NCBI RefSeq assembly: GCF_000429605.1
Contig: NZ_KE386925.1
Span: forward strand, 270,126-334,125
From: Azonexus hydrophilus DSM 23864
Lineage (GTDB): Bacteria > Pseudomonadota > Gammaproteobacteria > Burkholderiales > Rhodocyclaceae
Direction of reading: 5' to 3'
DNA length: 64,000 nucleotides
The translations under genes and the position numbers were made by a program. This document shows, one piece after another, positions 38,053 through 46,144 of this stretch. Each line of letters begins with the position of its first letter. The first letter of the stretch is position 1. Under the pieces are notes generated by a model. It searched no databases, was not told the DNA's origin, and saw only the letters and a list, made by a program, of their open reading frames with translations.

Positions 38053-39386
38053 GCGCTGACGACGTTGCGGGCCAGCCGACGCACGGCCGCCGACATGGCG
38101 ATCCGTCCGCTGCTGGCAAAGGCTTCGAGATTGCTCTCGATTTCCTCGGGGTCATAGCAGTAATTGACCATCATCCCGAACGACTGGGCAAAACCCTTGG
38201 CCGAATTGTCGGCGAGGAAATTCAGACGCTCGACCCGGGCACCGTTGCCCAGATGGAAGCGCGACACCGGATCGTAGGGCGGCCCCTCGGCCTGCCCGCC
38301 GCGTTTGGCACTGGCCAGGTAACGCGCGGTCAGGCGGGTCAGCGGGTCGCGCAGCCGGCGGACCATCTCCCGGTCCGCCGCCCAGGCGCCGTCGCTCAAG
38401 GCGTCCAGCGACAAGGGAATGCCGGCCTCGGCCAGCGCCTCGGGGTTCCGGCGCAGCCAGCTGGCCAGCGCCGGAATCGGCGACAGCGTGGCGAACTTGT
38501 CGAGCTTGGGGAAATCGCGCTTGAGGTCGTCGATCACGCGCTTGAGCAGGAAACTGCCGAAGGACACGCCGCGCAGGCCGACCTGGGTGTTGGAAATGGA
38601 ATAGAAAATGGCGGTGTCGGCCTTGCGGTTGTCGAACACCGGTGCGTGCTCGTCGAGCAGTTCCTGGACATTGCCGGCCAGATGGTCGGTCAGCGCCACC
38701 TCGACGAAGATCAGCGGCTCGGCCGGCATGCGCGGATGGAAGAAGGCATACAGGCGGCGGTCGGAATCGAGACGGTTCTTCAGGTCGGCCCAGGACTGGA
38801 TTTCGTGCACGGCCTCGTATTCGATCAGCTTTTCCAGCAGCGACGCCGGCGTATTCCAGGTCAGCCGCTGCAGCTCAAGAAAACCGACGTCGAACCAGGC
38901 GTTCAGCCGCGACTCCAGTTCGCGGTCAAGGACCGCCAGCTCGCGGTCGTTTTCCAGATAACGCAAGAGGTCGGCGCGCAGATCGACGAGGAACTTGACG
39001 CCCTGCGGAATGGCGTTGAACTGGGTCATGATGCGGATGCGCGAGGAGCGCATGGCGATGCGCAAGGCGGCTTCGGCCCGCCACTGGCCGTCGCTGCCGA
39101 CCGCCGCCTGGTAGGCCGCATGCGCCGCCGCCACCTTGGCCGGATCCGGCCCGAATTCGAGTGCGATCAGCTTCAAAAACTGCTGCCGGCCGGCATCGTC
39201 CAGCCCCAGATAGGTTTCCGCCAGCCGCGCCGCCCGCGCCCGCGCCGACACCTCGCCGCCCTGCCCGGCCGCGCATTCGCGCAACTGCGCCCGCAGGCGT
39301 TCGATGCCACGCGCATTCAGCGGCGCCGGCCGGGCATCCGGGGCAATCAGGGAACGCAATTTTCCAACCAGGCCATCGTTCGTCAT
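38049..39386 (-). CDS. Malonyl-CoA decarboxylase
   Basis: Enzyme converting malonyl-CoA to acetyl-CoA and CO2, 445 residues. The start at 39386 (MTNDGLVGKLRSL) follows a strong GGAGGAGAA site; the longer frame to 39521 is not supported. The catalytic C-terminal domain is recognised by HPRMPAEPLIFVEVALT, STTQ-equivalent SISNTQVGLRGVSFG, and KFATLSPIPALASWL; the N-terminal helical domain precedes it. It is cotranscribed with yitT through a 4-bp overlap. A role in malonate use or in trimming the malonyl-CoA pool is possible; no other malonate genes are nearby. Confidence 0.92.
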   Translation of the reverse strand: MTNDGLVGKLRSLIAPDARPAPLNARGIERLRAQLRECAAGQGGEVSARARAARLAETYLGLDDAGRQQFLKLIALEFGPDPAKVAAAHAAYQAAVGSDGQWRAEAALRIAMRSSRIRIMTQFNAIPQGVKFLVDLRADLLRYLENDRELAVLDRELESRLNAWFDVGFLELQRLTWNTPASLLEKLIEYEAVHEIQSWADLKNRLDSDRRLYAFFHPRMPAEPLIFVEVALTDHLAGNVQELLDEHAPVFDNRKADTAIFYSISNTQVGLRGVSFGSFLLKRVIDDLKRDFPKLDKFATLSPIPALASWLRRNPEALAEAGIPLSLDALSDGAWAADREMVRRLRDPLTRLTARYLASAKRGGQAEGPPYDPVSRFHLGNGARVERLNFLADNSAKGFAQSFGMMVNYCYDPEEIESNLEAFASSGRIAMSAAVRRLARNVVSA

Positions 39387-39546
39387 CGGCTTCTCTCCTC
39401 CCCCGGCATTTTGCCCGAGAAGCCAGACTGAGTCAGCCTCGGCACCTGGCGGCTTTTTCATGGAATCTGTCCGCGCTTGCAATCGCCATGCCGCCGACAA
39501 GGCTCTATCATCATTCGACAATATTCATTCAACAAGGAGACAGCAG

Positions 39547-40008
39547 ATGTCAGCATTTCAGGATTTCTACCCGGAGAACGTCGCGCACTGCTACGGCTGC
39601 GGCCGGCTGAACGAGCACGGCCACCAGATCAAGACCTATTGGGACGGCGACGAAACCGTGACCCGCTTCACTCCACGCCCCGAACACACGGCCATTCCCG
39701 GCTACGTCTATGGCGGCCTGCTGGCTTCGCTGATCGACTGCCACGGCACCGGCTCGGCCGCCGCCGCGATGTATCGTGCTGAGAACCGGCCGATGGACAG
39801 CGAACCGCCCTTCCGTTTCGTCACCGCCTCGCTGCACGTCGATTACCTGAAGCCGACCCCGCTCGGCCCGGAACTGGAAATCCGCGGCCGGATCAAGGAG
39901 ATTCGCGGGCGCAAGGTCATCGTCGAAGCCACGGTCTACGCCGAAGGCGTCGCCACCGCCCGCGGTGAAATCGTCGCCGCCCAGATGCCGCCCAGCTTCG
40001 CCGCCTGA
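39547..40008 (+). CDS. PaaI-family hot-dog thioesterase
   Basis: Acyl-CoA thioesterase-like protein of 153 residues. The ATG at 39547 follows an AAGGAGA site. The PaaI-type core is visible in GYVYGGLLASLIDCHGTGSAAAAMY and HVDYLKPTPLGPELEIRGRI. An N-terminal CYGCGRLNEHG motif is common in this subfamily and could bind metal. It is divergent from the malonyl-CoA decarboxylase gene, which also acts on CoA esters. Confidence 0.88.
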   Translation: MSAFQDFYPENVAHCYGCGRLNEHGHQIKTYWDGDETVTRFTPRPEHTAIPGYVYGGLLASLIDCHGTGSAAAAMYRAENRPMDSEPPFRFVTASLHVDYLKPTPLGPELEIRGRIKEIRGRKVIVEATVYAEGVATARGEIVAAQMPPSFAA

Positions 40009-40030
40009 ACCTCGGCAACACATCGTTACA

Positions 40031-40060
40031 GATACCCCCTGTAAAAAGACGGGGGGTATC
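40031..40060. promoter_or_regulatory. Inverted repeat upstream of the TerB-like gene
   Basis: Perfect arms GATACCCCC (40031-40039) and GGGGGTATC (40052-40060) are separated by 12 bases. The half-sites look like those of CsoR/FrmR-type operators, but the spacer is longer than usual. There is no T-run, so it is not an obvious terminator. It lies 38 bp upstream of the start codon at 40099. Confidence 0.45.
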
Positions 40061-40098
40061 GGCACAATGCAGCCATCCCAACCTCGTAGAAAAAAGCC

Positions 40099-41046
40099 AT
40101 GACCCCGGAAAACGCCGTCCTGACCATCAGCCTGTTCGCCGCCTTCGCCGATGGCAGCAATGACGACCGCGAACGCGAGCACATCCGTCGCTTCGCCGAA
40201 TCGATGGGCGCCGACGCGCCGGAACTGCCGAAGCTCTACCAGGACGTGCTGTTCAAGCGGGTCACGCTGGACGCCGCCGTGCAGGCACTGGGCGAACTCG
40301 GCCAGCGCCAGTTCGCCTACGAAATGGCCGTCTGCGTCTGCGATGCCGACGGTGTCCAGACGGCGGCCGAGCAGGCCTTCCTGGCCAATCTGAAAACCCG
40401 TCTCGGCCTCGAAGGCGACGCCGAAGTCACCGCCTTTGCCAGCCAGGCCGACACGCTCGCCGCCACCGCCGCTGCCGCCGCACCGGTTGCCGTCGCGGCC
40501 GCCGCCAGCGCGCAGCCGGTGGTCAACGAAGCCGAACTCGACAAATCCATCCTCAACTATTCCATCCTCAACGGCGCCCTCGAACTGCTGCCGCAATCCT
40601 GGGCCTCGGTGGCGATCATTCCGCTGCAGGTGAAGATGGTCTACCGCATCGGCAAGGCCTACGGCGTCGAACTCGACCAGGGCCACATCCGCGAATTCCT
40701 GGCCACCGTCGGCGTCGGCCTGACCTCGCAGTACCTCGAACAATTCGGCCGCAAGCTGCTCGGCGGCCTGCTCGGCAAGATGGCCGGCAAAACCGCCGGC
40801 AAGATCGGCCGCGCCGCGACCGGCATGGCCTTCTCGTTTGCCAGCACCTATGCCCTCGGCCAGGTTGCCAAGCGTTATTACGCCGGTGGCCGCCAGATGA
40901 GCACGCAGCTGCTGCAGGAAAGCTTCCAGGGCCTGCTCGGCCCGGCCAAGCAGATGCAGACCCAGTATCTGCCGCAGATCCAGCAACGCGCGCAAAGCCT
41001 GGACGCCACCCAGATCATGAACCTGGTCCGGGGCGGCGGCGTCTGA
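40099..41046 (+). CDS. TerB-like domain protein with C-terminal YcjF-like region
   Basis: A 315-residue protein. The N-terminal 115 residues are helical and resemble TerB/DUF533 domains (LFAAFADGSNDDREREHI, CVCDADGVQTAAEQAFL). An Ala/Val-rich linker (about 115-140) is followed by a C-terminal region with amphipathic and weakly hydrophobic helices (SWASVAIIPLQVKMVYRIGK, GLLGKMAGKTAGKIGRAA) like YcjF/DUF697 proteins, suggesting membrane association. Function unknown; TerB relatives are tied to stress. It precedes the MBL lipoprotein gene by 5 bp, so both are in one unit. Confidence 0.7.
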   Translation: MTPENAVLTISLFAAFADGSNDDREREHIRRFAESMGADAPELPKLYQDVLFKRVTLDAAVQALGELGQRQFAYEMAVCVCDADGVQTAAEQAFLANLKTRLGLEGDAEVTAFASQADTLAATAAAAAPVAVAAAASAQPVVNEAELDKSILNYSILNGALELLPQSWASVAIIPLQVKMVYRIGKAYGVELDQGHIREFLATVGVGLTSQYLEQFGRKLLGGLLGKMAGKTAGKIGRAATGMAFSFASTYALGQVAKRYYAGGRQMSTQLLQESFQGLLGPAKQMQTQYLPQIQQRAQSLDATQIMNLVRGGGV

Positions 41047-41051
41047 GCCCG

Positions 41052-42128
41052 ATGCGCGGGGTTTTTCCGGCACTATTGCTGACCATTGCACTGGGTGGCT
41101 GCACCACGGTCAACAGCTGGTACGACCCCGGCAAGGCTCACCACCGCCCCGACGGTTTCGTGAACAACGACCCGAGCGTGCGCGGCGGCGCCCCTTGGTA
41201 TGAAGTCATCCAGCGCCGCTGGCGCGGCGACTTCCGCCCGCTGGCCGAACCCGAAGGCGGTTACGCCGCCTTTGCCGAACGCTGGCTGGCAAGCCCGGAT
41301 CGCGCCCAGCTCGACGACCCCGCCGGCCCGCCGCGCATCACCTGGCTCGGTCACGCCAGCCTGCTGCTGCAGGCGGGTGGGCGCAACATCCTGATCGATC
41401 CCAACCTGTCCGACCATGCCGGCCCGTTTTCCTGGCTGTCGGCCCGGCGCCAGGTGCCGCCGCCACTGACCGTCAAGGAACTGCCGCGCATCGACCTGGT
41501 GCTGATCTCGCACAACCACTACGACCACCTCGACGAAGCCACGCTGACCGCCCTGCTGGCCCGTGGCGACACGCCGGAATTCATCGTCCCGCTCGGCGTC
41601 AAGGCCTGGTTCGACAAGCTCGGCATGGCCCGCGTCCGCGAACTCGACTGGTGGCAGCAAATCGATCTGAGCGACCTGCGCATCCATTTCACGCCCGCCC
41701 AGCACTGGAGCAAACGCACGCCGTTCGACACCAACGCCACCCTGTGGGGCGGCTTCTTCCTCGACATCAACCACGACGGCCGCCGCAGCGCCTTCCTCTA
41801 CACCGGCGACACCGGCTATTCGGCCGACTTCAAGGAAATCCGCCGACGCCTCGGCCCGGTCGACCTGCTCGCCGTACCCATCGGCGCTTACGAGCCGCGC
41901 GACTTCATGCGCCCCCAGCACAACAATCCGGACGAAGCCGTCCAGATCATGGAAGACACCGACGCACGCCACGCCATCGGCGTCCATTGGGGCAGTTTCG
42001 CGCTGTCGCAGGAAAGCTTCGACCAGCCCCCACGCGACGTCGCCGCTGCGCTTGAAAGGCGACAATTGCCGGAAAGCCGTTTCTGGCTCCCCCGCCAGGG
42101 CGAAACCCGGGCACTGCCACTGCGTTGA
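41052..42128 (+). CDS. MBL-fold metallo-hydrolase lipoprotein (NAPE-PLD/UlaG-like)
   Basis: Exported hydrolase of 358 residues with a lipoprotein signal (lipobox LGGC at about residue 17). The metallo-beta-lactamase motif HNHYDHLD is intact, with further ligands in TPAQHWSKR, YTGDTGYS and GVHWGSF. The N-terminal extension with DPSVRGGAPWYEVIQRRW is typical of NAPE-phospholipase D-like bacterial proteins. Substrate unknown; phospholipid-type substrates are suggested by family. It follows the TerB-like gene after 5 bp. Confidence 0.88.
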   Translation: MRGVFPALLLTIALGGCTTVNSWYDPGKAHHRPDGFVNNDPSVRGGAPWYEVIQRRWRGDFRPLAEPEGGYAAFAERWLASPDRAQLDDPAGPPRITWLGHASLLLQAGGRNILIDPNLSDHAGPFSWLSARRQVPPPLTVKELPRIDLVLISHNHYDHLDEATLTALLARGDTPEFIVPLGVKAWFDKLGMARVRELDWWQQIDLSDLRIHFTPAQHWSKRTPFDTNATLWGGFFLDINHDGRRSAFLYTGDTGYSADFKEIRRRLGPVDLLAVPIGAYEPRDFMRPQHNNPDEAVQIMEDTDARHAIGVHWGSFALSQESFDQPPRDVAAALERRQLPESRFWLPRQGETRALPLR

Positions 42129-42143
42129 AATCGTAAAAAGGGC

Positions 42144-42172
42144 TTGGCAAGTCACGAGCCAGGCATTAGAAT
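42144..42172 (+). promoter_or_regulatory. Promoter of the tRNA-Leu pair
   Basis: A -35 hexamer TTGGCA (42144-42149) and a -10 hexamer TAGAAT (42167-42172) are separated by 17 bp, 22 bp upstream of the first tRNA. Confidence 0.7.
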
Positions 42173-42193
42173 CCGCGCCTTCTTTCGACGCCT

Positions 42194-42278
<85 letters not shown>

Positions 42279-42332
42279 ACGAAAAAACCGGAGAATCGCC
42301 TCGTTTCTCCGCGTCCGCGCAAACGGACCAAT

Positions 42333-42417
42333 GCTCTGGTGGTGAAATTGGTAGACACGCTATCTTGAGGGGGTAGTGCCGCAAGGTGTGCGAGTTCGAG
42401 TCTCGCCCAGAGCACCA
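42333..42417 (+). tRNA. tRNA-Leu (anticodon GAG)
   Basis: An 85-nt class II tRNA with encoded CCA. The acceptor stem GCTCTGG pairs with CCAGAGC, the anticodon loop TTGAGGG gives anticodon GAG, and the T-arm has GTTCGAGTC. Its 3' end forms the left border of an accessory block: a diverged copy of the following 3' flank recurs at 47682. Confidence 0.95.
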
Positions 42418-42491
42418 TAGACAGTTCTAAAGCAGTACGAATCAGGCCAGAAAACCCAGCGAAACAAGGGTTCTGGCCTTTTTTTCGTCTG
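42416..42491. repeat. Left copy of a tRNA-Leu 3'-flank direct repeat (putative att-like border)
   Basis: Begins CATAGACAGTTCTAAAGCAG at the tRNA 3' end and includes the terminator down to TTTTTTTCGTCT. A diverged copy at 47682-47749 shares CATAGACAG, AAAGCA, GGCCAGAAAAC, AAGGGTTCTGGC and the T-run with TTCGTCT. The pair flanks about 5.2 kb of accessory genes. The left copy has about 10 extra bases (GTACGAATCA). Confidence 0.7.
42444..42486 (+). terminator. Intrinsic terminator after the tRNA-Leu pair
   Basis: Stem arms AGGCCAGAA/CCC and GGG/TTCTGGCCT followed by a run of seven to eight T. It ends the tRNA transcript. Confidence 0.88.
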
Positions 42492-42660
42492 TAGCGGCCC
42501 AAAGCATGCTTGTACACCTGAGTAGCGTGAGGCGGAAATCGTCTCGAACGAAGATTTCTCGGCCAAAGCGGTCATATTGAACTAAGCGCAAATTGGCTGC
42601 TTGCGAGTGCAAAGCAGTCAATTCGGGAACGGAGAACCAGGATCGTTCAACACCAATAGG

Positions 42661-44112
42661 CTAGCCAAAGGAGCGCTTAAGGTCTTCGACGAATTGTATG
42701 GCCGCCCCATGTTCTGCACGCAACCAAATTCTCACCATAGCACGTACGACTTCTCCTGCTGTACGACCTAACTCGCCAACCAAGTTATTTAACCAGTCGT
42801 GGTGATCAATCCCTGTCACTGTTGCAAGTGCAACCGATACAGTTGATGCATCCATGCGTAATTCGGCAGCTAGGTCGTTTGGCGAATTAGCTTGAATGCA
42901 TTGTTTAAGAAGCAATTCTGGCGCAACACTACCTGGTAGGTATACGAATGGCCAATAGAATCCGTCTGAATTTAAACTACCCCGCAAATCCCCATCAAAG
43001 CAACCAATCAGGCTAATCCAATCACTGGTCGAAGGTAGGTTATTTAGTATTTGACTAATTTTCGCCTCGCCATCCATAACCGTAAAGGAACATTGGCGAC
43101 CCAGATCAGGGTCAAGTTCCTCGAGAACGAATTGGGCAAAATATTTGGCGCATTCATCCTCAACTAGCAATAAACACTTAAAAGCAGCACCACCACCGAC
43201 AATCGCTGCCACGTTATGTAGTTTTGGATTTTCAACAAGGCTCGAGCGACCACCGTTATTGACAAGAAGGCGTATATGATTAGCAGGTAGTCTTTTAAGA
43301 ATAACGGGGGAATGTGTTGTAAGAATAGCCCATAGACCTTTCGTTGCACATGCCCAGGCAAGAGTGTCCATGAAAGCACTTTGCGAACGCGCTGATACGT
43401 GAGTTTCAGGCTCCTCAAACACGACAATGCTATCTTTGGGTGCCTGAACAATCGCCCATAGAGCAGTGAGCAAAGATATCTCTCCTTGCCCCATACTTTC
43501 GGAACGGTATGTTATTCCATTGCAGGTCGCTTGAAAGTAAGGCCAAGCTTCAAAAGGCCCATAGTCCTCGACCTCCCAAATGATACACTCGGAATATTCC
43601 TTGCCAACCAAATACGAAGCAAAGGCCAATTCGTCTGTAGTTAACGCTCTAGGAGCTACTCCATCCAATATTTCACTGAATGTTGGGTCATGAAGAATTT
43701 GCTTCTGGCAGAGCGTTGACATCGAAGATGGGTCGAGCCAAATAAACGATGCTTGGTGGTTTTGTGTATTCCCTTTACGAGCATTTTCAATAATTGAAAG
43801 AGTCGGATGTAATGGATCATTGTTTCCATTTTGGAGGGTTGCTCGTAACGTGCAGCCAATAAGCCTATGGTTGATGTCACGTAGCGCCGATACGCCAGAC
43901 GCTCCTGCTAAAACATCCGCAATTGCATGCGCCAGAGTCGATTTTCCAACCCCGTTGCCGCCAACAATTGCTGTTATTCCAGGCGAAAATGTAATGTTAT
44001 CATCCAGAAGAGGTTTAAGGCCGGAATATTCCAGAGTCAAGTAACGGCAAGTGTAGTTTCTTGCAAATGCAATCCGCCAATAATCTCCAAATTTCGCTGC
44101 ACGAATGCTCAT
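42661..44112 (-). CDS. OLD-like AAA ATPase with TOPRIM-type C-terminal region (candidate defence effector)
   Basis: A 483-residue ABC-type ATPase of the OLD/RecF-like group. Walker A GGNGVGKST is at 51-59, a signature-like SMGQGEIS near 206-213, Walker B SIVVFEEPETH at 228-238 and the H-loop TTHSP at 265-269. The C-terminal half has a TOPRIM-like set: LLLVEDE (315-320) and FDGDLRG (372-378). This architecture is known from OLD nucleases and Gabija GajA. Its start overlaps the DUF262 gene stop by 4 bp. Codon use is AT-rich compared with the flanking genes, indicating transfer. No UvrD helicase (GajB) is adjacent, so it is not a standard Gabija system. Defence function is inferred. Confidence 0.8.
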   Translation of the reverse strand: MSIRAAKFGDYWRIAFARNYTCRYLTLEYSGLKPLLDDNITFSPGITAIVGGNGVGKSTLAHAIADVLAGASGVSALRDINHRLIGCTLRATLQNGNNDPLHPTLSIIENARKGNTQNHQASFIWLDPSSMSTLCQKQILHDPTFSEILDGVAPRALTTDELAFASYLVGKEYSECIIWEVEDYGPFEAWPYFQATCNGITYRSESMGQGEISLLTALWAIVQAPKDSIVVFEEPETHVSARSQSAFMDTLAWACATKGLWAILTTHSPVILKRLPANHIRLLVNNGGRSSLVENPKLHNVAAIVGGGAAFKCLLLVEDECAKYFAQFVLEELDPDLGRQCSFTVMDGEAKISQILNNLPSTSDWISLIGCFDGDLRGSLNSDGFYWPFVYLPGSVAPELLLKQCIQANSPNDLAAELRMDASTVSVALATVTGIDHHDWLNNLVGELGRTAGEVVRAMVRIWLRAEHGAAIQFVEDLKRSFG

Positions 44113-45299
44113 ATAAGAGAGCCCCAGCCAAAATCGATAGCAATCTTTGTTATTACATCATTCTCAAGCGAAGCATTTTTTTGTAGTTCATTTGCAATTT
44201 GATAAATTGCTAACTGACGTACTATTTCGGGCGATCGGATTGCTGTCGATTGAATAAACACAAGCCATATGACAAGGTCACGCAAAATAATCGAGGAAAC
44301 ATCGGCTACGCGAGAAGTTGACCGATCTTCATATGTCGAAAACAACCAATCAGCGTTCATTTGATGTGCGATAGATTGTGTTGTACCTTTAGAAGAGCCA
44401 ATGCTGGATAAAATGCGTTCACTCTCGAAGTAACCCATGAACTCTGCAATAATCTTTGGTTGCATGAATTCCGGAGGAGTTGAGATAAGGCCACGAACTA
44501 GAAAAATTAGCCAACTGTATACCGTAGCCTTGTTAAACCTGGGTCGAGAAGTTGTAAGTTTTCCCGCTTCGCCAAATAGTTGAAGAGCCTTCCCTAATCG
44601 TTCTTCTATCTCGAGCTTAATTGGCTGTTCGCTACGATAAAGCTCAATTAGGTCATTTGCTCCGATCTTGGTCGAAATTGAACCACGCTCCATTGTGAGA
44701 GCAACACGACAAATAATATCGTCGTATGCCATTCGGGAGTTCGAAAAACCGAGTAATTCCTTTCCAAGTCCATATGACGGCATAGCCTCAACAAGTCTTT
44801 TGATTTGCTCACGCACCGGACCAAAGAAAGCATTGCGCTGCTCGGCGCCTGTAAGATTTGTAGGCTGATTTAGACGGAAAAATAGTTCGGCAGGCTCCGA
44901 ACTCTTGAAATCAACAATTCGGTAAATACGAAGTGTGAAGTTGTCGAATAGCAACTTCATTTCATTGGGTAATTCACGGTACTTGCGCCCATGGATACCT
45001 TCGATTGCAGAATCTAGTGGCTCAATGGAACCATCTACAGCAAACTCGCCACGAACGAAGTCACGTATTGCTACAAGACGTTGCTGCCCGTCAAGAACCT
45101 CTTGTCGCTTCGTGTTTGTGTTTTCGATTACATGAATAGGTGGAACATGCCAGTCGCGCAATATGCTATCGACTAGCCGTTGCTTCTTCGCTCTAGACCA
45201 AACCTCACCACGCTGAAAATCAGGCTGAAGATCGAGGACACCTGCTTCAACCCTTGAAATTACTGTCTGGATATCAGGATCCCAAGGCAACAGTCTCAT
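44109..45299 (-). CDS. DUF262 domain protein (candidate defence partner)
   Basis: A 396-residue protein with the N-terminal DUF262 (ParB/Srx-like) domain, the fold of GmrS-type modification-dependent nucleases. Diagnostic motifs are LQPDFQRGEVWS (24-35), PPIHVIE and EVLDGQQRLVAI (67-78), the DGQQR nucleotide-binding loop. The rest is helical, with FRLNQPTNLTGAEQRNAF typical of the family. There is no GmrD (DUF1524) HNH domain in the protein, so it is not a standard GmrSD. It is translationally coupled (4-bp overlap) to the OLD-like ATPase gene. Both are AT-rich relative to the chromosome. Confidence 0.85.
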   Translation of the reverse strand: MRLLPWDPDIQTVISRVEAGVLDLQPDFQRGEVWSRAKKQRLVDSILRDWHVPPIHVIENTNTKRQEVLDGQQRLVAIRDFVRGEFAVDGSIEPLDSAIEGIHGRKYRELPNEMKLLFDNFTLRIYRIVDFKSSEPAELFFRLNQPTNLTGAEQRNAFFGPVREQIKRLVEAMPSYGLGKELLGFSNSRMAYDDIICRVALTMERGSISTKIGANDLIELYRSEQPIKLEIEERLGKALQLFGEAGKLTTSRPRFNKATVYSWLIFLVRGLISTPPEFMQPKIIAEFMGYFESERILSSIGSSKGTTQSIAHQMNADWLFSTYEDRSTSRVADVSSIILRDLVIWLVFIQSTAIRSPEIVRQLAIYQIANELQKNASLENDVITKIAIDFGWGSLI

Positions 45300-45495
45300 C
45301 GAATTCCTTTCTTACCAAGAGATTTGGTGATGTTATTTAACTTATTAAAAGCATACGACATTGCCCGTTGCAATTCAAAATTATCGGCAAGGAACATTTG
45401 GTTAGTAGTGGAGAAATTGACCGCTTAGTGGCTTATTGCTTCCGGCGACCAAGGAAATCCAAAGGACTGCTTTGGCCGATAACCATACGCCCACA

Positions 45496-46044
45496 CTACC
45501 CCAGCTTGTATCCAACCTTGCCATCAGTAACAACCACCTTCCCCCGCTTTTGCAGTTCTGCAATCAGGTTTGCGACTTCAACGTCAGAATTGGGTTTGTG
45601 CTGCTGTTTCAGCAGCGCCTTGATGGTGCTTGTCAGCGTCGACACTTTGCGAGGCCGCGCAGCCCCCCGCTTCTTCAGATCAGCAATTACGAGATCAAGA
45701 GACGCCGCACTACCGCTGCTCGTCGCAGGTATGGCCTTGGCTGCCACTGAAGTTGCGACAGGGGGCAAACTGGGTGGTACGGCGGGTTCAATGCCACCAC
45801 TGCCTGGGCACTGAAAGTTACCCCGCTGATTGAGGACGATCTGCATCTTCTCCTTGATCGACTTGGAACCCAACAGGTGGTTTAGTGCCTTGCAACAAGC
45901 AACACAGTTGCCGTCGTCGTTAGTGCCACCGTTGGCGCTGGCCACCAGGTGTTCTACTGACGCCTCCGCTTTGGGAAGCTGCTTGCGACAAAAAAAGCAC
46001 TGTCCGCCTTGGGCGAACAGTAGACGATCAAGATGGGTAGTCAT
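45496..46044 (-). CDS. HNH endonuclease
   Basis: A 182-residue nuclease-like protein. The N-terminal 80 residues form an HNH/zinc-finger domain: CFFCRKQLPKAEASVEHLVASANGG with CXXC, the His of EHL, the Asn in DGNCVACCKALNH and the second CXXC-like pair. A Pro/Ala linker (about 85-115) leads to a C-terminal basic winged-helix-like region (LIADLKKRGAARPRKVSTL, VVVTDGKVGYKLG). It is on the same strand as the DUF262-ATPase pair, 196 bp upstream, but its composition is closer to the host, so joint function is uncertain. It is divergent from the Mrr-type gene, with 100 bp between starts. Confidence 0.8.
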   Translation of the reverse strand: MTTHLDRLLFAQGGQCFFCRKQLPKAEASVEHLVASANGGTNDDGNCVACCKALNHLLGSKSIKEKMQIVLNQRGNFQCPGSGGIEPAVPPSLPPVATSVAAKAIPATSSGSAASLDLVIADLKKRGAARPRKVSTLTSTIKALLKQQHKPNSDVEVANLIAELQKRGKVVVTDGKVGYKLG

Positions 46045-46144
46045 ATCGAGAGCGAACGAAACAGATCAGCCCGGAAGCATATCACCAAGTCATTTCCCCT
46101 CCTCTGTCTTGTACAATCAGTTCCAAAACACACAGGGGGTGGGG

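Noticed and set aside
42661..45299. Standard Gabija or GmrSD system
   Set aside because: The UvrD-like helicase of Gabija and the DUF1524 domain of GmrSD are both missing.
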